Assembly: GCF_021730615.1 (NCBI RefSeq)
Contig: NZ_JAJLMN010000001.1
Span: 124,001-188,000, forward strand
DNA from: Lichenibacterium dinghuense
GTDB lineage: Bacteria; Pseudomonadota; Alphaproteobacteria; Rhizobiales; Beijerinckiaceae
Reading direction: 5' to 3'
DNA length: 64,000 bases
This document shows, one piece after another, positions 45,197 to 54,904 of this stretch. A program made the translations under genes and the position numbers. The notes below the pieces were generated by a model that saw only the letters and a list, made by a program, of their open reading frames with translations, ran no database searches and was not told the DNA's origin. Position 1 is the stretch's first letter. Each line of letters starts with the position of its first letter.

Positions 45197-47632
45197 TCAG
45201 TAGAGGCCGCCGGTCCCGTCGCTGGCCGCGCGCTCGGCCGGCGCCGAGGGAGCCGAGGCCGTCTCGCCGCGCGGCGCCGCGCGGCCCGCGCTGCCGTCGA
45301 TCACGGAATAGCTGTCGGGCGGCGCCGTGCCGGGCTTGAAGGCCTCGATGATGGCGTCCTTGCCGCTGGAGCGCATGCCGGTCCGATAGTCCACCTGGAT
45401 CAGCTTGATGTTCAGCGGCGCGCGGAACGGCACGTCGGGCTTGTCCTTGAGGGCCGCCGCCATGAAGTCGCGGAACACGGGCGCGGCATATTCCGCCGCG
45501 AAGGCGGTGGCGCCGAGCGACCGCGGCTGGTCGTAGCCGAGATAGAGGCCCACGGTCAGGTCGGACGAGTAGCCGACGAACCACACGTCCTTGGCGTCGT
45601 TGGTGGTGCCGGTCTTGCCCGCGAGGTTGCGGTTCAGCACCTTGATGGCCGAGCCCGTGCCGCGCGTGATGACGCCCTGCAGGATGGAGGTGACCTGGTA
45701 GGCCGTCATCGGGTCGATGACCTGCTCGCGCTTGTCGATCAGCTTCGGCTCGGCCTGGTCGTTGAAGGTCTGGGCGTCGCAGCCCTCGCAGGTGCGCTCG
45801 TCGTGGCGGTAGATCGTGTCGCCCCAGCGGTCCTGGATGCGGTCGACGAGGGTCGGCTTGATGCGCTTTCCGCCGTTGGCCAGCATCGAATAGGCCGTCA
45901 CCATGCGCAGCACGGTGGTTTCGCCGGCGCCGAGCGACATGGGCAGGTAGGGCGGCAGCTCGTCGTAGATGCCGAAGCGCTTGGCGTATTCGACGATCAG
46001 CGGCATGCCGATGTCCTTGGCGAGGCGGATCGTCATCAGGTTGCGCGAATGCTCGACGCCGTAGCGCAGCGTGTGCGGGCCGGCGGGCGCGTCGTCGTCG
46101 TTCTGCGGGCGCCAGGGCTCCTGGCCGGGGCCGCCGGGCAGCTCGATCGGCGCGTCGAGCACGGACGACGACGGCGTGTAGCCGTTGTCGAGCGCCGTCG
46201 CGTAGACGAAGGGCTTGAACGACGAGCCGGGCTGGCGCTGCGCCTGCGTGGCGCGGTTGAACTCGGACTGGTCGAAGGAGAAGCCGCCCACCATGGCGAA
46301 AACGCGGCCCGTGTAGGGGTCCATGGCGACCAGCGCGCCGGAGATCTCCGGCACCTGCTGCAGGCGCCACTGGCCGGGCTTGCCCTCCGCGGGGGCGACG
46401 TAGACCACGTCGCCCGGCGACAGGATCGAGCGGATCGAGCGCTTGCCGGTCCACTTGATGCCGTCGAGCGTCAGCGTGCCGGTGTCGCGGTCCATCACGA
46501 CCTCGCCGCCCTTGTCCTTGCCGGGCTGCAGCCCGATGCGGACGGCGTTGTCGCTGCCGTCGAGCACGACGGCCAGGCGCCAGGGCTGCACGTCGCTGAG
46601 GGCCGGGATCGCGGCCAGCGACGGGCCCCAGTCGCCCGTCAGGTCGATGTGGCGGACGGCGCCGCGGAAGCCGTGCGTCTCGTCGTAGTGGACGAGCCCG
46701 TCGACCAGCGCCTTCCGGGCCATGATCTGCATCTTGGGGTCGAGCGTGGTGCGGACCGACAGGCCGCCCTCGTAGAGCTTCTTGTCGCCGTAGCGCTCCA
46801 GCAGCTCACGACGAACCTCCTCGGCGAAGTAGCCGGCCGCGTAGGTGTTGGGTGTCAGCACGCGCGGGTTGATGCCGAGCGGCTCCGCCTTGGCCTTCTC
46901 GGCTTCGGCCTTGGTGATGTAGCCGTTCTCGGCCATGCGCGAGAGCACGTAGTTGCGGCGGTCGACCGCCGCCTCGCGGTGCAGGAAGGGCTGGTAGTTG
47001 TTGGGGCCCTTGGGCAGGCCAGCCAGATAGGCGAGCTCGGCGATCGACAGCTCGTTCACCGATTTGTCGAAGTAGTTCAGCGCCGCCGCGGCGATCCCGT
47101 AGTTGCCGAGGCCGAGGTAGATCTCGTTGAGGTAGAGCTCGAGGATCTTCTCCTTCGAGTAGGTCTGCTCGATGCGCAGAGCGAGCAGCGCCTCGCGGAT
47201 CTTGCGGCTGAAGCTGCGCTCGTTGGTGAGGAAGAAGTTCTTGGCGACCTGCTGGGTGATGGTGGAGGCGCCCTGGGCGCGTTTGTTGCCCTGCACCAGG
47301 ACGCCGAGCGCGCGCAGGATGCCCTCGGGGTCGACGCCGTTGTGCGTGTAGAAGTTCTTGTCCTCGGCCGAGATGAAGGCCTCCTTCACCAGCGGCGGGA
47401 TCGCGGCCGAGGGGAGGTACAGGCGGCGCTCGTGGGCGAATTCGGCGAGCAGGCTGCCGTCCCCCGCCTGCACGCGCGTCATCACGGCGGGCTCGTAGTT
47501 CTTGAGCTGGGTGTAGTCGGGCAGGTCCTTCTCGAACTTCCACACCGTTCCGGCGGCCACGCAGGCGAGCACGACGAAGACCAGCGCGCCGGTGGCGAAC
47601 AGAAAGCCGAAGAACCTGGCGACATGCCGCAT
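45197..47632 (-). CDS. mrcA: Penicillin-binding protein 1A (bifunctional)
   Basis: This class A PBP polymerises and crosslinks peptidoglycan. The 811-residue protein has an N-terminal membrane helix (about residues 5-30), a GT51 transglycosylase domain (AEDKNFYTHNGVD with the catalytic glutamate; QGASTITQQVAKNFFLT) and a transpeptidase domain with S470 in GSSFKPF (SxxK), SRN and KTGTT. An OB-like insert and an acidic tail complete it. The start MRHVARFFGFL is chosen because further upstream codons add about 65 charged residues outside family size. It is preceded by the amidase gene on the same strand. Confidence 0.95.
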   Translation of the reverse strand: MRHVARFFGFLFATGALVFVVLACVAAGTVWKFEKDLPDYTQLKNYEPAVMTRVQAGDGSLLAEFAHERRLYLPSAAIPPLVKEAFISAEDKNFYTHNGVDPEGILRALGVLVQGNKRAQGASTITQQVAKNFFLTNERSFSRKIREALLALRIEQTYSKEKILELYLNEIYLGLGNYGIAAAALNYFDKSVNELSIAELAYLAGLPKGPNNYQPFLHREAAVDRRNYVLSRMAENGYITKAEAEKAKAEPLGINPRVLTPNTYAAGYFAEEVRRELLERYGDKKLYEGGLSVRTTLDPKMQIMARKALVDGLVHYDETHGFRGAVRHIDLTGDWGPSLAAIPALSDVQPWRLAVVLDGSDNAVRIGLQPGKDKGGEVVMDRDTGTLTLDGIKWTGKRSIRSILSPGDVVYVAPAEGKPGQWRLQQVPEISGALVAMDPYTGRVFAMVGGFSFDQSEFNRATQAQRQPGSSFKPFVYATALDNGYTPSSSVLDAPIELPGGPGQEPWRPQNDDDAPAGPHTLRYGVEHSRNLMTIRLAKDIGMPLIVEYAKRFGIYDELPPYLPMSLGAGETTVLRMVTAYSMLANGGKRIKPTLVDRIQDRWGDTIYRHDERTCEGCDAQTFNDQAEPKLIDKREQVIDPMTAYQVTSILQGVITRGTGSAIKVLNRNLAGKTGTTNDAKDVWFVGYSSDLTVGLYLGYDQPRSLGATAFAAEYAAPVFRDFMAAALKDKPDVPFRAPLNIKLIQVDYRTGMRSSGKDAIIEAFKPGTAPPDSYSVIDGSAGRAAPRGETASAPSAPAERAASDGTGGLY

Positions 47633-47861
47633 CGGTGAACGCCTCGCGAGCGAAAGCTCTGAATCAAAGTTGCGGCGGCCGGGCTCGGCCGTCGCCACGG
47701 CGGTGGAATACCCGATCGGATGCGGGGAGGCTGCGGCTGTTTTGTGGTCCCAATACGACCGGCGGCGCCCGAGGGGGACGCCGCGGGCGTGCGCGTCGAG
47801 CTTCTCCGAGGCCCTGTGGCACCCTTGCCACAATCGGGCCGCGGACCGCGTGGGTCCGGCC

Positions 47862-49124
47862 TCAGCGCATGGCCGAGGGCGCGGGAGGGGCGGCGGCGAC
47901 GGGGGCCGCGAAAAAGGCGTCCACCGACGCCGCCACGCCCGCGGCCGCCTTGGCGCGCCAGTCCGGCGACGCGAGCGAGCGGGCGTCCTGGCCGCTCGAC
48001 AGGTAGCCGAGCTCCAGCAGCACCGACGGCACGTCCGGCGCCTGCAGCACCTTGAAGCCGGCCGAGCGTTCGGGATTGTGGTTCAGCCGCGCGATCTTGG
48101 CCCAGTAACCCGTCAGCGTCCTCTGGAAGCGGTGCGAGTCGGCGCGGGTCTCGCGCCGCGTCAGGTCGTCGAGGATGTCGGACACGTCGGCCGCGGCGCG
48201 CGGCGCGTCGTCGATCCCGGCGGCCGCGTCGCTCTGGTTCTCGGCCGCGGCGACGCGCGCCGCCTCGGGGTCGCTGGCCCGGTCCGCGGCCGTGTAGACG
48301 GTCGCGCCCGCGACGGCCGCATCCTTCAAGGTGTCGGCGTGGACGGAGATGAGCAGCGCGGCTCCGGCGTCGCGCGCGACCCTGACGCGATCGCCGAGCG
48401 ACACGAAGCGGTCGTCGTGCCGGGTCATCACCACGCGGTAGCGGCCGCCCGCCGACAGCCGGTCCGACAGCGCCAGGGCGAACTGCAGCACCACCTCCTT
48501 CTCGACGGCCCCGCCGAGCCCGCCCGCGCCGGGGTCGACGCCGCCGTGCCCGGGGTCGATCACCACCACGGGGCGCGGGTCGGAGGTCGGAGGCGGTGCC
48601 GCGGCGGCCGGCTCCGGCGCGGGGCGGCGGACGGCGGCGTGGAAGGCGGCCCGATCGGTCGGCGCCAGCGCGACGGTCAGACGCGACGCGCTGCCGCCCG
48701 CGATGCTGGCGACCTCGGCGCGCCGCAGCGCGGCCGGCCCGTCGAGGTCGACGACGACGCGCGAGCGTCCCGGCGCGAAGAGCCCGAACCGGAAGCCGCG
48801 GACCAGCCCGACGCCGCCCGCGCCGAGCCGGCCAGCCGCGGGATCCACCTGGAAGTTCACCTCGGGCAGGTCGAGCACCAGCCGGTCGGGCTCCTCCGTC
48901 AGGCTGGCCTCGACCGCGACTCCGGCGCTGAGGTCGACGACGAGCCGGGTCTCGTCGCCCGCGACCGACACGCGGGCGTCGACCGCCACCGGCGCGCCGG
49001 GGCCGGGGCGCGCGGCGCCGGGGAGCGGGGCCGGATGCCGGGCCGGGGCGGCCGCGGCGGAGGCGAATGCGAGCGCCAGGGCGACCGGGATGCGGGCGGC
49101 GCGCCGAGCGAGTCTCGAGTCCAT
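47862..49124 (-). CDS. amiC: N-acetylmuramoyl-L-alanine amidase (AmiC type)
   Basis: This periplasmic zinc enzyme removes stem peptides from peptidoglycan during cell separation. The 420-residue protein has a signal peptide (about 1-28), an AMIN domain (about 45-145; localises the enzyme) and an Amidase_3 domain with the zinc ligands in DPGHGGVDPGA, EKEVVL and ISVHADT plus the catalytic glutamate in LLELGYLS. EnvC-like proteins (one at 3.6-4.9 kb) activate such enzymes. The start could also be seven codons upstream, at 49145. In related genomes amiC precedes PBP1A and lies next to rne, as here. Confidence 0.93.
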   Translation of the reverse strand: MDSRLARRAARIPVALALAFASAAAAPARHPAPLPGAARPGPGAPVAVDARVSVAGDETRLVVDLSAGVAVEASLTEEPDRLVLDLPEVNFQVDPAAGRLGAGGVGLVRGFRFGLFAPGRSRVVVDLDGPAALRRAEVASIAGGSASRLTVALAPTDRAAFHAAVRRPAPEPAAAAPPPTSDPRPVVVIDPGHGGVDPGAGGLGGAVEKEVVLQFALALSDRLSAGGRYRVVMTRHDDRFVSLGDRVRVARDAGAALLISVHADTLKDAAVAGATVYTAADRASDPEAARVAAAENQSDAAAGIDDAPRAAADVSDILDDLTRRETRADSHRFQRTLTGYWAKIARLNHNPERSAGFKVLQAPDVPSVLLELGYLSSGQDARSLASPDWRAKAAAGVAASVDAFFAAPVAAAPPAPSAMR

Positions 49125-49823
49125 GGCACGCCCCGTCCGCCGCATCCCGCCGCCCGACGGGATCGCGCCCCGCCACGTTACGGGCTGCCTCGCGGATGGT
49201 TAAGGATGTCCTTCGCGCCCGCCGCGGATCGTCGCCCGCTGTTGCTCCGCGGCAACGCAGGACCACGAACTTGCCAAAGTGCAGCGCCCGAGGCTATGTT
49301 TCGCGTGTCAAGGTCCCGACTCGGGCACGCCTCGCGGCGGCTCGCCTTCCAGGACCGGTTCGGACACCGATGGCCCGGCGTGTCGTGCAGGGGCATTCGC
49401 CAGAGGCGATTATCGGTCCGGGCTCGATCGGGCGGCAGATCGAACCTTCGGGCTCGCGTCGGACTTCCTTGGCAACGCGGCCGCGTTCATCGGCCGCGCC
49501 GAGAGAGTCGCCATCCATGGTCCGCCCGCTCCGGGGTCGTCACGCTGCCGCATCCTCCGCTCCCCGCGCCGACGAGCGCCGGGGCGGCCGCGGGCCGCGC
49601 GCCGGCATCGCCCGGCCCGAAGCGGCTCCGGCGACCTCGGGCGCATCGTCACGCCGAAAGCCGTCCCGGCTCTCGATCCCCCCCTCGGCCCTCTGCGACG
49701 CAGCGGCGGGCCACCCTCACCCCATGCGGCGCATCCCGCCCCACGCCCCTCGACTCCCCGGCATGTCGCCTGCGGTCGACCCGTCGTGCCCGCGCGTGCG
49801 CCTCCAGGCGAACAGAGTTCCCC
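49125..49823. other. Long gap between amiC and rne (rne leader)
   Basis: No gene is supported in these 699 bases. It carries a candidate promoter at 49271-49300, giving an rne leader of about 520 bases. RNase E genes in several bacteria have long autoregulated leaders, so this is plausible for an RNA-level control region. A CtrA-like half site (ATGGTTAA) lies at 49196-49203, 72 bases upstream of amiC. Confidence 0.5.
49271..49300 (+). promoter_or_regulatory. Candidate promoter of rne
   Basis: TTGCCA is separated by 18 bases from TATGTT, a good match to the sigma-70 consensus in a very GC-rich stretch. It faces rne and lies about 524 bases upstream of its ATG. Confidence 0.45.
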
Positions 49824-52800
49824 ATGTCCAACAGCAAGATGCTCATCGACGCCGCACATCCGGAGGAAACCCGGGTCGTGGTGCTCAAAGGTAACCGCGT
49901 CGAAGAGTTCGATTTCGAGTCCGCCAGCAAGAAGCAGCTGCGCGGCAACATCTATCTCGCCAAGGTCACCCGCGTCGAACCCTCGCTGCAGGCGGCCTTC
50001 GTGGAATACGGCGGCAACCGCCACGGCTTCCTGGCCTTCTCCGAGATCCATCCCGACTATTACCAGATCCCCTTCGCGGACCGTCAGGCCCTGCTGGAGG
50101 AGGAGGCGCGCGCCCATCGCGACGAGGACGACGAGCCGCGCGAAGCCCGCGGCGGCGAGGGCCGGGTCGACCGCGGCGGCCGGCGCGGCGGCGACGGCCG
50201 CTCTAACGGCGGCGGGCGCGGCGAGAACCGCACCGACCGGGACAGCAACGGCGGCGAAGGCCGGTCGGAGCGCAACGCCCGCGGCGAAGGCCGCGACGGG
50301 CGGGGCGGCCGCGACGGGCGGGGCGAGCGCGGCCAGCGCCGCAGCCGCCGCCATCGCCGCGACAACGCCCCCGCCACGGCGCTCGAGCGCCGCGACGCCG
50401 TCGACGAGAGCATCTCGGAGCCGGCCTTCGAGGTCGAGGACGTCCTCACCGCGGTCGAGGTCGATGCCGCCGCCGCGGTGGCGGTCGAGGCCGCCGAAGG
50501 CGGCGTGACCGAGGGTTCCGTCGGCGCCGAGGCGACCGGATCGGACGAGACCGTCGGCACGGTCGCGGAGGCTGCCTCGCAGGACATGGGCGCGCAGGCC
50601 GCGGGCGATGCGGCCCCGGTCTCGGACGCCGCCGCGTCCGAGACCACGACCGGCGACGACGCTGTCGAGGCCGCCCAGGGCGAGCCGACCGCGGCCGTCG
50701 AGGCGGTTCAGCCGCATGAGGCGGCCGTCGAGGCAGCCGCTGTCGAGCCCGCGCAGGGCGAGCCGGCGTCGGCCGACGCCCAGCAGGCCGAGGTGACGGC
50801 TGCGGCCGAGCAGAGCTCCGTCCTCGCGTCGCACGCCGACGACGCCCTCGAGGTCGTCCAGCATGGAGACGATGCCCACGGTGAAGGGGCAGCATCGGCG
50901 CAGGCCGCCGCCGAGTCCGCCGCGACGGAGGCGCGCGACGTCCCGGCCGTCGAGGACGAGCCCGCCGGCGCCGAACACGCCGCCGAGGCCGACACGGCCG
51001 AGCACGAGGAGGAGCACGTCGAGCAGATCGGCGGCGACGCGCTGTCCGACGTCGCGCCCCGCCCCGTGCGGCTGCGCCGCCACTACAAGATCCAGGAGGT
51101 CATCAAGCGCCGCCAGATCCTGCTGATCCAGGTCGTCAAGGAGGAGCGCGGCAACAAGGGCGCCGCCCTCACCACCTACCTGTCGCTGGCCGGCCGCTAC
51201 TCGGTGCTGATGCCCAACACCGCCAAGGGCGGCGGCATCTCGCGCAAGATCACCGACGGCGAGGACCGCAAGCGCCTCAAGGCCATCGCGAACGAGCTCG
51301 ACGTGCCGGAGGGCATGGGCGTGATCCTGCGCACGGCGGGCGCGTCGCGCTCGCCGATCGAGGTCAAGCGCGACTTCGAATACCTGCTGCGCATGTGGGA
51401 GTCCGTGCGCGAGCTGACGCTGAAGTCGTCGGCGCCGACGCTGGTCTACGAGGAAGGCTCGCTCATCAAGCGCTCCATCCGCGACCTCTACTCGAAGGAC
51501 GTCGAGGAGATCGTGGTGTCGGGCGAGGCGGGCTTCACCGAAGCGCGCGACTTCATGCGGATGCTGATGCCCGGCAACGTCAAGAGCGTGCTGGAGTACC
51601 GCGACCCGTCGCCGATCTTCGCCAAGTCGGGCGTGGAAGCGCAGCTCGACGCGATGTTCTCGTCCCACGTCACGCTGAAGTCGGGCGGCTACCTCGTCAT
51701 CAACCAGACCGAGGCGCTGGTCGCCATCGACGTGAACTCGGGCCGCTCGACGCGCGAGCACAACATCGAGGACACGGCGCTCCGCACCAACATGGAAGCC
51801 GCCGACGAGGTGGCTCGTCAGCTCCGCCTGCGCGACCTCGCCGGCCTGATCGTCGTCGACTTCATCGACATGGAGGAGGGCCGCAACAACCGGGCGGTGG
51901 AGCGCCGCATCAAGGAGGCGCTGAAGAACGACCGCGCCCGCATCCAGATCGGCCGCATCTCGCATTTCGGCCTCCTGGAGATGTCGCGCCAGCGCATCCG
52001 CACCGGCGTGCTGGAAGGCTCCACCGTGGTGTGCCCGCACTGCGCCGGCACAGGCACGGTCCGCTCCACCGCGTCGATCGCGCTGCACGTCCTGCGCCTC
52101 GTCGAGGACGCGCTCATCAAGGACGCCGCCTATGACCTCGTGGTGCGCAGCCGCGGCGAGGTGGCGCTCTACATGCTCAATCAGAAGCGCGCCAAGCTCG
52201 TCGAGCTGGAGCAGCGCTTCGGCGTCACGATCTCGGTCGAGGGCGACCCGTCGCTGACCGGCACCGTCTACCACGCCATCGAGCGCGGCGACCTCGCCAC
52301 CCCGGCCGAGGCGCCGATGCCCCGGCAGGACCTCGTGCGCGTCGATTCGATCGCGCCGGTGTTCGAGCCCGAGATCGAGGAGGTCGCCGAGGCGGCCGAC
52401 GAGGGCGAGGCGGAGGGCGCGGACGAGGCCGTCGAGGCCACCGGCGGTGAGACCGGCGAGGGTGGCGAGCGCCGCCGCAAGCGCCGCCGCCGGCGCCGCG
52501 GGCGCGACCGGGACGGCGCGGGCGAGACCTCGGCCGACGCTCCCGCATCCACCGACGAGGCCCAGGACGGCGCGGCGGAGTTCGGCGGCGACGCGACGGT
52601 GGAACCGCTGCCCGTGATCGGCTTCTCGGCCGAGCCCAGCGGGGCGGACGAGGTCGGCACGGACGCGGTCGCGGCCGCGGACATCGACGCGGCCGAGCCG
52701 GTCGAGACGTCGTTCGACGGGGCGGAGGCTGGCGCGGCGCCCGCGGACGAGCCGGTGGAGGCCGCCGTCGCAGCTCCCGTCACCGCTTCGGCACCGATCG

Positions 52801-53249
52801 AGGACGTCGGCGCGCCGGCGGACGCCGAGCCGGCCGCCGAAGAGGCTCCGAAGCGCCGTCGCTCCCGCCGGACCGCCGTCCGCGCCGACGACGAGGCGGC
52901 CCCGGCCGCCGACGGCGATGCGGCCGACGCCCCGTCCGACGAGGCGCCGAAGCGACGCCGCCGCCCCGCCCGCGCCCGCGCCGCCGAGACCGGAACGGCC
53001 GACGCGGTCGAGGCGGCGCCCGCCGCTGACGCGTCGAGCGAGCCGGAGCCGGCCGGAGCCGATCGCGGCGCGGTGGTCGAGGCGGTGACGCCCCCGGCGG
53101 CCGGGGCTGCCCCGTCCGCCGCGGCAGAACCGACGGCCGACACGGCTGCGGAGCCCGCCGAAGCGCCGGCTGTCGCCGCCGAGCCGCAGCCCGAGCGCCC
53201 GAAGCGCTCCGGCTGGTGGCAGCGCGCCAAGACGTCGTTCGGCTCGTGA
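49824..53249 (+). CDS. rne: Ribonuclease E
   Basis: RNase E is the main endoribonuclease for mRNA decay and rRNA processing. The 1141-residue protein has the N-terminal RNase H-like start (MSNSKMLIDAAHPEETRV), an S1 domain beginning near residue 37 and interrupted from about 92 to 412 by an insert of Arg/Gly and Ala/Glu-rich repeats, then the catalytic core with D636 (ALVAIDVNSGR), D679 (VVDFIDM) and the zinc link CPHC (C737, C740). The C-terminal 320 residues or so are disordered, Ala/Glu and Arg-rich, ending in GWWQRAKTSFGS. S1 insertions are known in alphaproteobacteria; this one is large. The ATG at 49824 gives the conserved N-terminus. Confidence 0.95.
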   Translation: MSNSKMLIDAAHPEETRVVVLKGNRVEEFDFESASKKQLRGNIYLAKVTRVEPSLQAAFVEYGGNRHGFLAFSEIHPDYYQIPFADRQALLEEEARAHRDEDDEPREARGGEGRVDRGGRRGGDGRSNGGGRGENRTDRDSNGGEGRSERNARGEGRDGRGGRDGRGERGQRRSRRHRRDNAPATALERRDAVDESISEPAFEVEDVLTAVEVDAAAAVAVEAAEGGVTEGSVGAEATGSDETVGTVAEAASQDMGAQAAGDAAPVSDAAASETTTGDDAVEAAQGEPTAAVEAVQPHEAAVEAAAVEPAQGEPASADAQQAEVTAAAEQSSVLASHADDALEVVQHGDDAHGEGAASAQAAAESAATEARDVPAVEDEPAGAEHAAEADTAEHEEEHVEQIGGDALSDVAPRPVRLRRHYKIQEVIKRRQILLIQVVKEERGNKGAALTTYLSLAGRYSVLMPNTAKGGGISRKITDGEDRKRLKAIANELDVPEGMGVILRTAGASRSPIEVKRDFEYLLRMWESVRELTLKSSAPTLVYEEGSLIKRSIRDLYSKDVEEIVVSGEAGFTEARDFMRMLMPGNVKSVLEYRDPSPIFAKSGVEAQLDAMFSSHVTLKSGGYLVINQTEALVAIDVNSGRSTREHNIEDTALRTNMEAADEVARQLRLRDLAGLIVVDFIDMEEGRNNRAVERRIKEALKNDRARIQIGRISHFGLLEMSRQRIRTGVLEGSTVVCPHCAGTGTVRSTASIALHVLRLVEDALIKDAAYDLVVRSRGEVALYMLNQKRAKLVELEQRFGVTISVEGDPSLTGTVYHAIERGDLATPAEAPMPRQDLVRVDSIAPVFEPEIEEVAEAADEGEAEGADEAVEATGGETGEGGERRRKRRRRRRGRDRDGAGETSADAPASTDEAQDGAAEFGGDATVEPLPVIGFSAEPSGADEVGTDAVAAADIDAAEPVETSFDGAEAGAAPADEPVEAAVAAPVTASAPIEDVGAPADAEPAAEEAPKRRRSRRTAVRADDEAAPAADGDAADAPSDEAPKRRRRPARARAAETGTADAVEAAPAADASSEPEPAGADRGAVVEAVTPPAAGAAPSAAAEPTADTAAEPAEAPAVAAEPQPERPKRSGWWQRAKTSFGS

Positions 53250-53401
53250 CGCCGGCGTCCGCGCGGGGAGGGCATCCCCCGCGCGGACGGCCCGTCGCAG
53301 CGGCTCGCGGCCCCGCGAGCCTTGGAATGGCCGCATCGGCGCCGCATGAACACCGCGACGCTTCCGGGCCGCGGGCCCGCGCGGCACGTGAAGGGACCAC
53401 G

Positions 53402-54208
53402 ATGAATCAAGGTCGAGGCCGGTCCATCCCGGCGATCCGCTCCGCATTGGCCGGGCTGGGGCTGCTGGCCGCTGGCCTCTGCGGGACGCAGCCGACGCCG
53501 GCGACGGCCGCCGAGTTCACCGCGGCCCAGAAGTCCGAGATGGGCGGCGTGATCCGCGACTACCTCCTGCAGAACCCCGAGGTGCTGCAGGACGCCATGG
53601 CGGAGCTCGAGCGCCGCCAGAAGGTGCAGGAGGAGGCCAAGCGGTCCGAAGTGGTCGACCGCAACGCCGGGCCGCTGTTCAACAGCGCCGGGGACGCCGT
53701 GCTCGGCAACCCGAAGGGGCGCGTCACGCTCGTCGAGTTCTTCGACTACAACTGCGGCTACTGCAAGCGCTCGCTCGACGACATCGCCAGGCTGATGAAG
53801 GCCGAGCCGGACATGAAGCTCGTGCTGAAGGACTTCCCCGTGCTCGGGCCGGGTTCGGTCGAGGCCGCCTACGTGGCCGCCGCGGTGCGCAACCAGTTCA
53901 AGGGCGAGCAGTTCTGGCAGTACCACCAGAAGCTGCTCGGCGGCCAGCACGGCCCCGTCGGCAAGGCCCAGGCGCTCGCGGTCGCCAAGGACATGGGCGC
54001 CAACATGGACCAGCTCCAGAGGGACGCGGCCAGCCCCGAGATCAAGGCGTCCATCCAGGGCACGATGCAGCTCGCCGACGCCCTGGCGCTCACGGGCACG
54101 CCGTCCTTCGTGGTCGGCCACGACGTCGTCGTGGGCGCGGTCGGCTTCGACGAGCTGAAGGGCCACGTCGACAACGTGCTGAAATGCGGCAAGGCCGCCT
54201 GCTCCTGA
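53402..54208 (+). CDS. DsbA-family thiol oxidoreductase (Com1-like)
   Basis: This secreted 268-residue protein has a signal peptide (about residues 1-33), a helical N-domain (about 35-95; GVIRDYLLQNPEVLQDAM) and a thioredoxin fold with the active site C118-G-Y-C121 (FFDYNCGYCKRS) and the cis-proline loop GTPSFVVG. This is the DsbA_N plus thioredoxin layout of Com1-like proteins, which act as periplasmic disulfide oxidants or isomerases. In Hyphomicrobiales this gene often precedes aroQ-accB-accC; here accB follows without aroQ. The ATG follows AAGGGA at 7-8 bases. Confidence 0.92.
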   Translation: MNQGRGRSIPAIRSALAGLGLLAAGLCGTQPTPATAAEFTAAQKSEMGGVIRDYLLQNPEVLQDAMAELERRQKVQEEAKRSEVVDRNAGPLFNSAGDAVLGNPKGRVTLVEFFDYNCGYCKRSLDDIARLMKAEPDMKLVLKDFPVLGPGSVEAAYVAAAVRNQFKGEQFWQYHQKLLGGQHGPVGKAQALAVAKDMGANMDQLQRDAASPEIKASIQGTMQLADALALTGTPSFVVGHDVVVGAVGFDELKGHVDNVLKCGKAACS

Positions 54209-54228
54209 CGCCGACCGCTCCGCATGGA

Positions 54229-54258
54229 TTGGCGTTGAAGCGGATCATTCTCTATGAG
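54229..54258 (+). promoter_or_regulatory. Candidate promoter of accB-accC
   Basis: TTGGCG is separated by 18 bases from TATGAG in the short gap between the DsbA-like gene and accB. Transcription would start near 54265, about 90 bases before accB. An AT-rich context (GATCATTCTCTATGAG) supports it. Confidence 0.4.
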
Positions 54259-54353
54259 GGCGTGACGCGCGCGCCGTGCGGCGCCCTCCCTCCCCCATCG
54301 TCGGCCTCGACCGCCCCCGCCGGCGGCCGGCCGGCCCCCATCAGAAGACCTCG

Positions 54354-54896
54354 ATGCCCATGATCCGAAACGGCCTGCGGACGCGCCCCAAGGGGACCAA
54401 ACCGACGCCCGCCGGCACCGGCCCGACCGCCATCGACTCCGACCTCGTCCGCACGCTGGCGACCCTCTTGTCGGAGAGCGACCTCGCCGAGATGGAGATC
54501 GAGAAGGGCGACCTGCGCATCAAGCTCGTGCGCCACACCGCCGTCTCCTACGCGCCCCTCCCGGCGCCCGCCATGGCCGCGCCCGTGGTGGTCTCCGCGC
54601 CGTCGGCCGCGCCCGCCGCCGCATACCAGGCCCCGGCCGCCGCCGACGCTCCCGCGGACCACCCCGGCGCGGTGAAGTCGCCGATGGTCGGCACCGTGTA
54701 CCGCCGCGCCAGCCCGGAGGCGAAGCCCTTCGTGGAGGTCGGCAGCACGGTGAAGGCCGGCGAGAAGATCCTGCTCGTCGAGGCCATGAAGACCTTCAAC
54801 GAGATCGTGGCGCCCCGCGCCGGCACCGTCTCGTCCGTGCTGGTCGAGGACGGCCAACCTGTCGAATACGGGCAGCCGCTGCTCGTGATCGAGTGA
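54354..54896 (+). CDS. accB: Biotin carboxyl carrier protein of acetyl-CoA carboxylase
   Basis: AccB carries biotin between the carboxylase and transferase parts of acetyl-CoA carboxylase, the first step of fatty-acid synthesis. The 180-residue protein starts with a basic segment, has an N-domain ([22 protein letters not shown]), an Ala/Pro linker and the biotinyl domain (about 105-180), with the biotinylated lysine K146 in EAMKTFN and [18 protein letters not shown]. Start 54354 or 54360 is possible; 54354 is six bases longer. It is followed by accC, as in most bacteria. Confidence 0.95.
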   Translation: MPMIRNGLRTRPKGTKPTPAGTGPTAIDSDLVRTLATLLSESDLAEMEIEKGDLRIKLVRHTAVSYAPLPAPAMAAPVVVSAPSAAPAAAYQAPAAADAPADHPGAVKSPMVGTVYRRASPEAKPFVEVGSTVKAGEKILLVEAMKTFNEIVAPRAGTVSSVLVEDGQPVEYGQPLLVIE

Positions 54897-54904
54897 CGCG
54901 GCCC

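Noticed and set aside
47592-49823. Open frame upstream of and in frame with rne
   Set aside because: Antisense to amiC and then noncoding-like; the conserved RNase E N-terminus starts at 49824.
49410-53447. A very long open frame on the minus strand, antisense to rne
   Set aside because: It mirrors the codon pattern of rne in a very GC-rich region and has no recognisable domain; the plus-strand frame carries all RNase E motifs.
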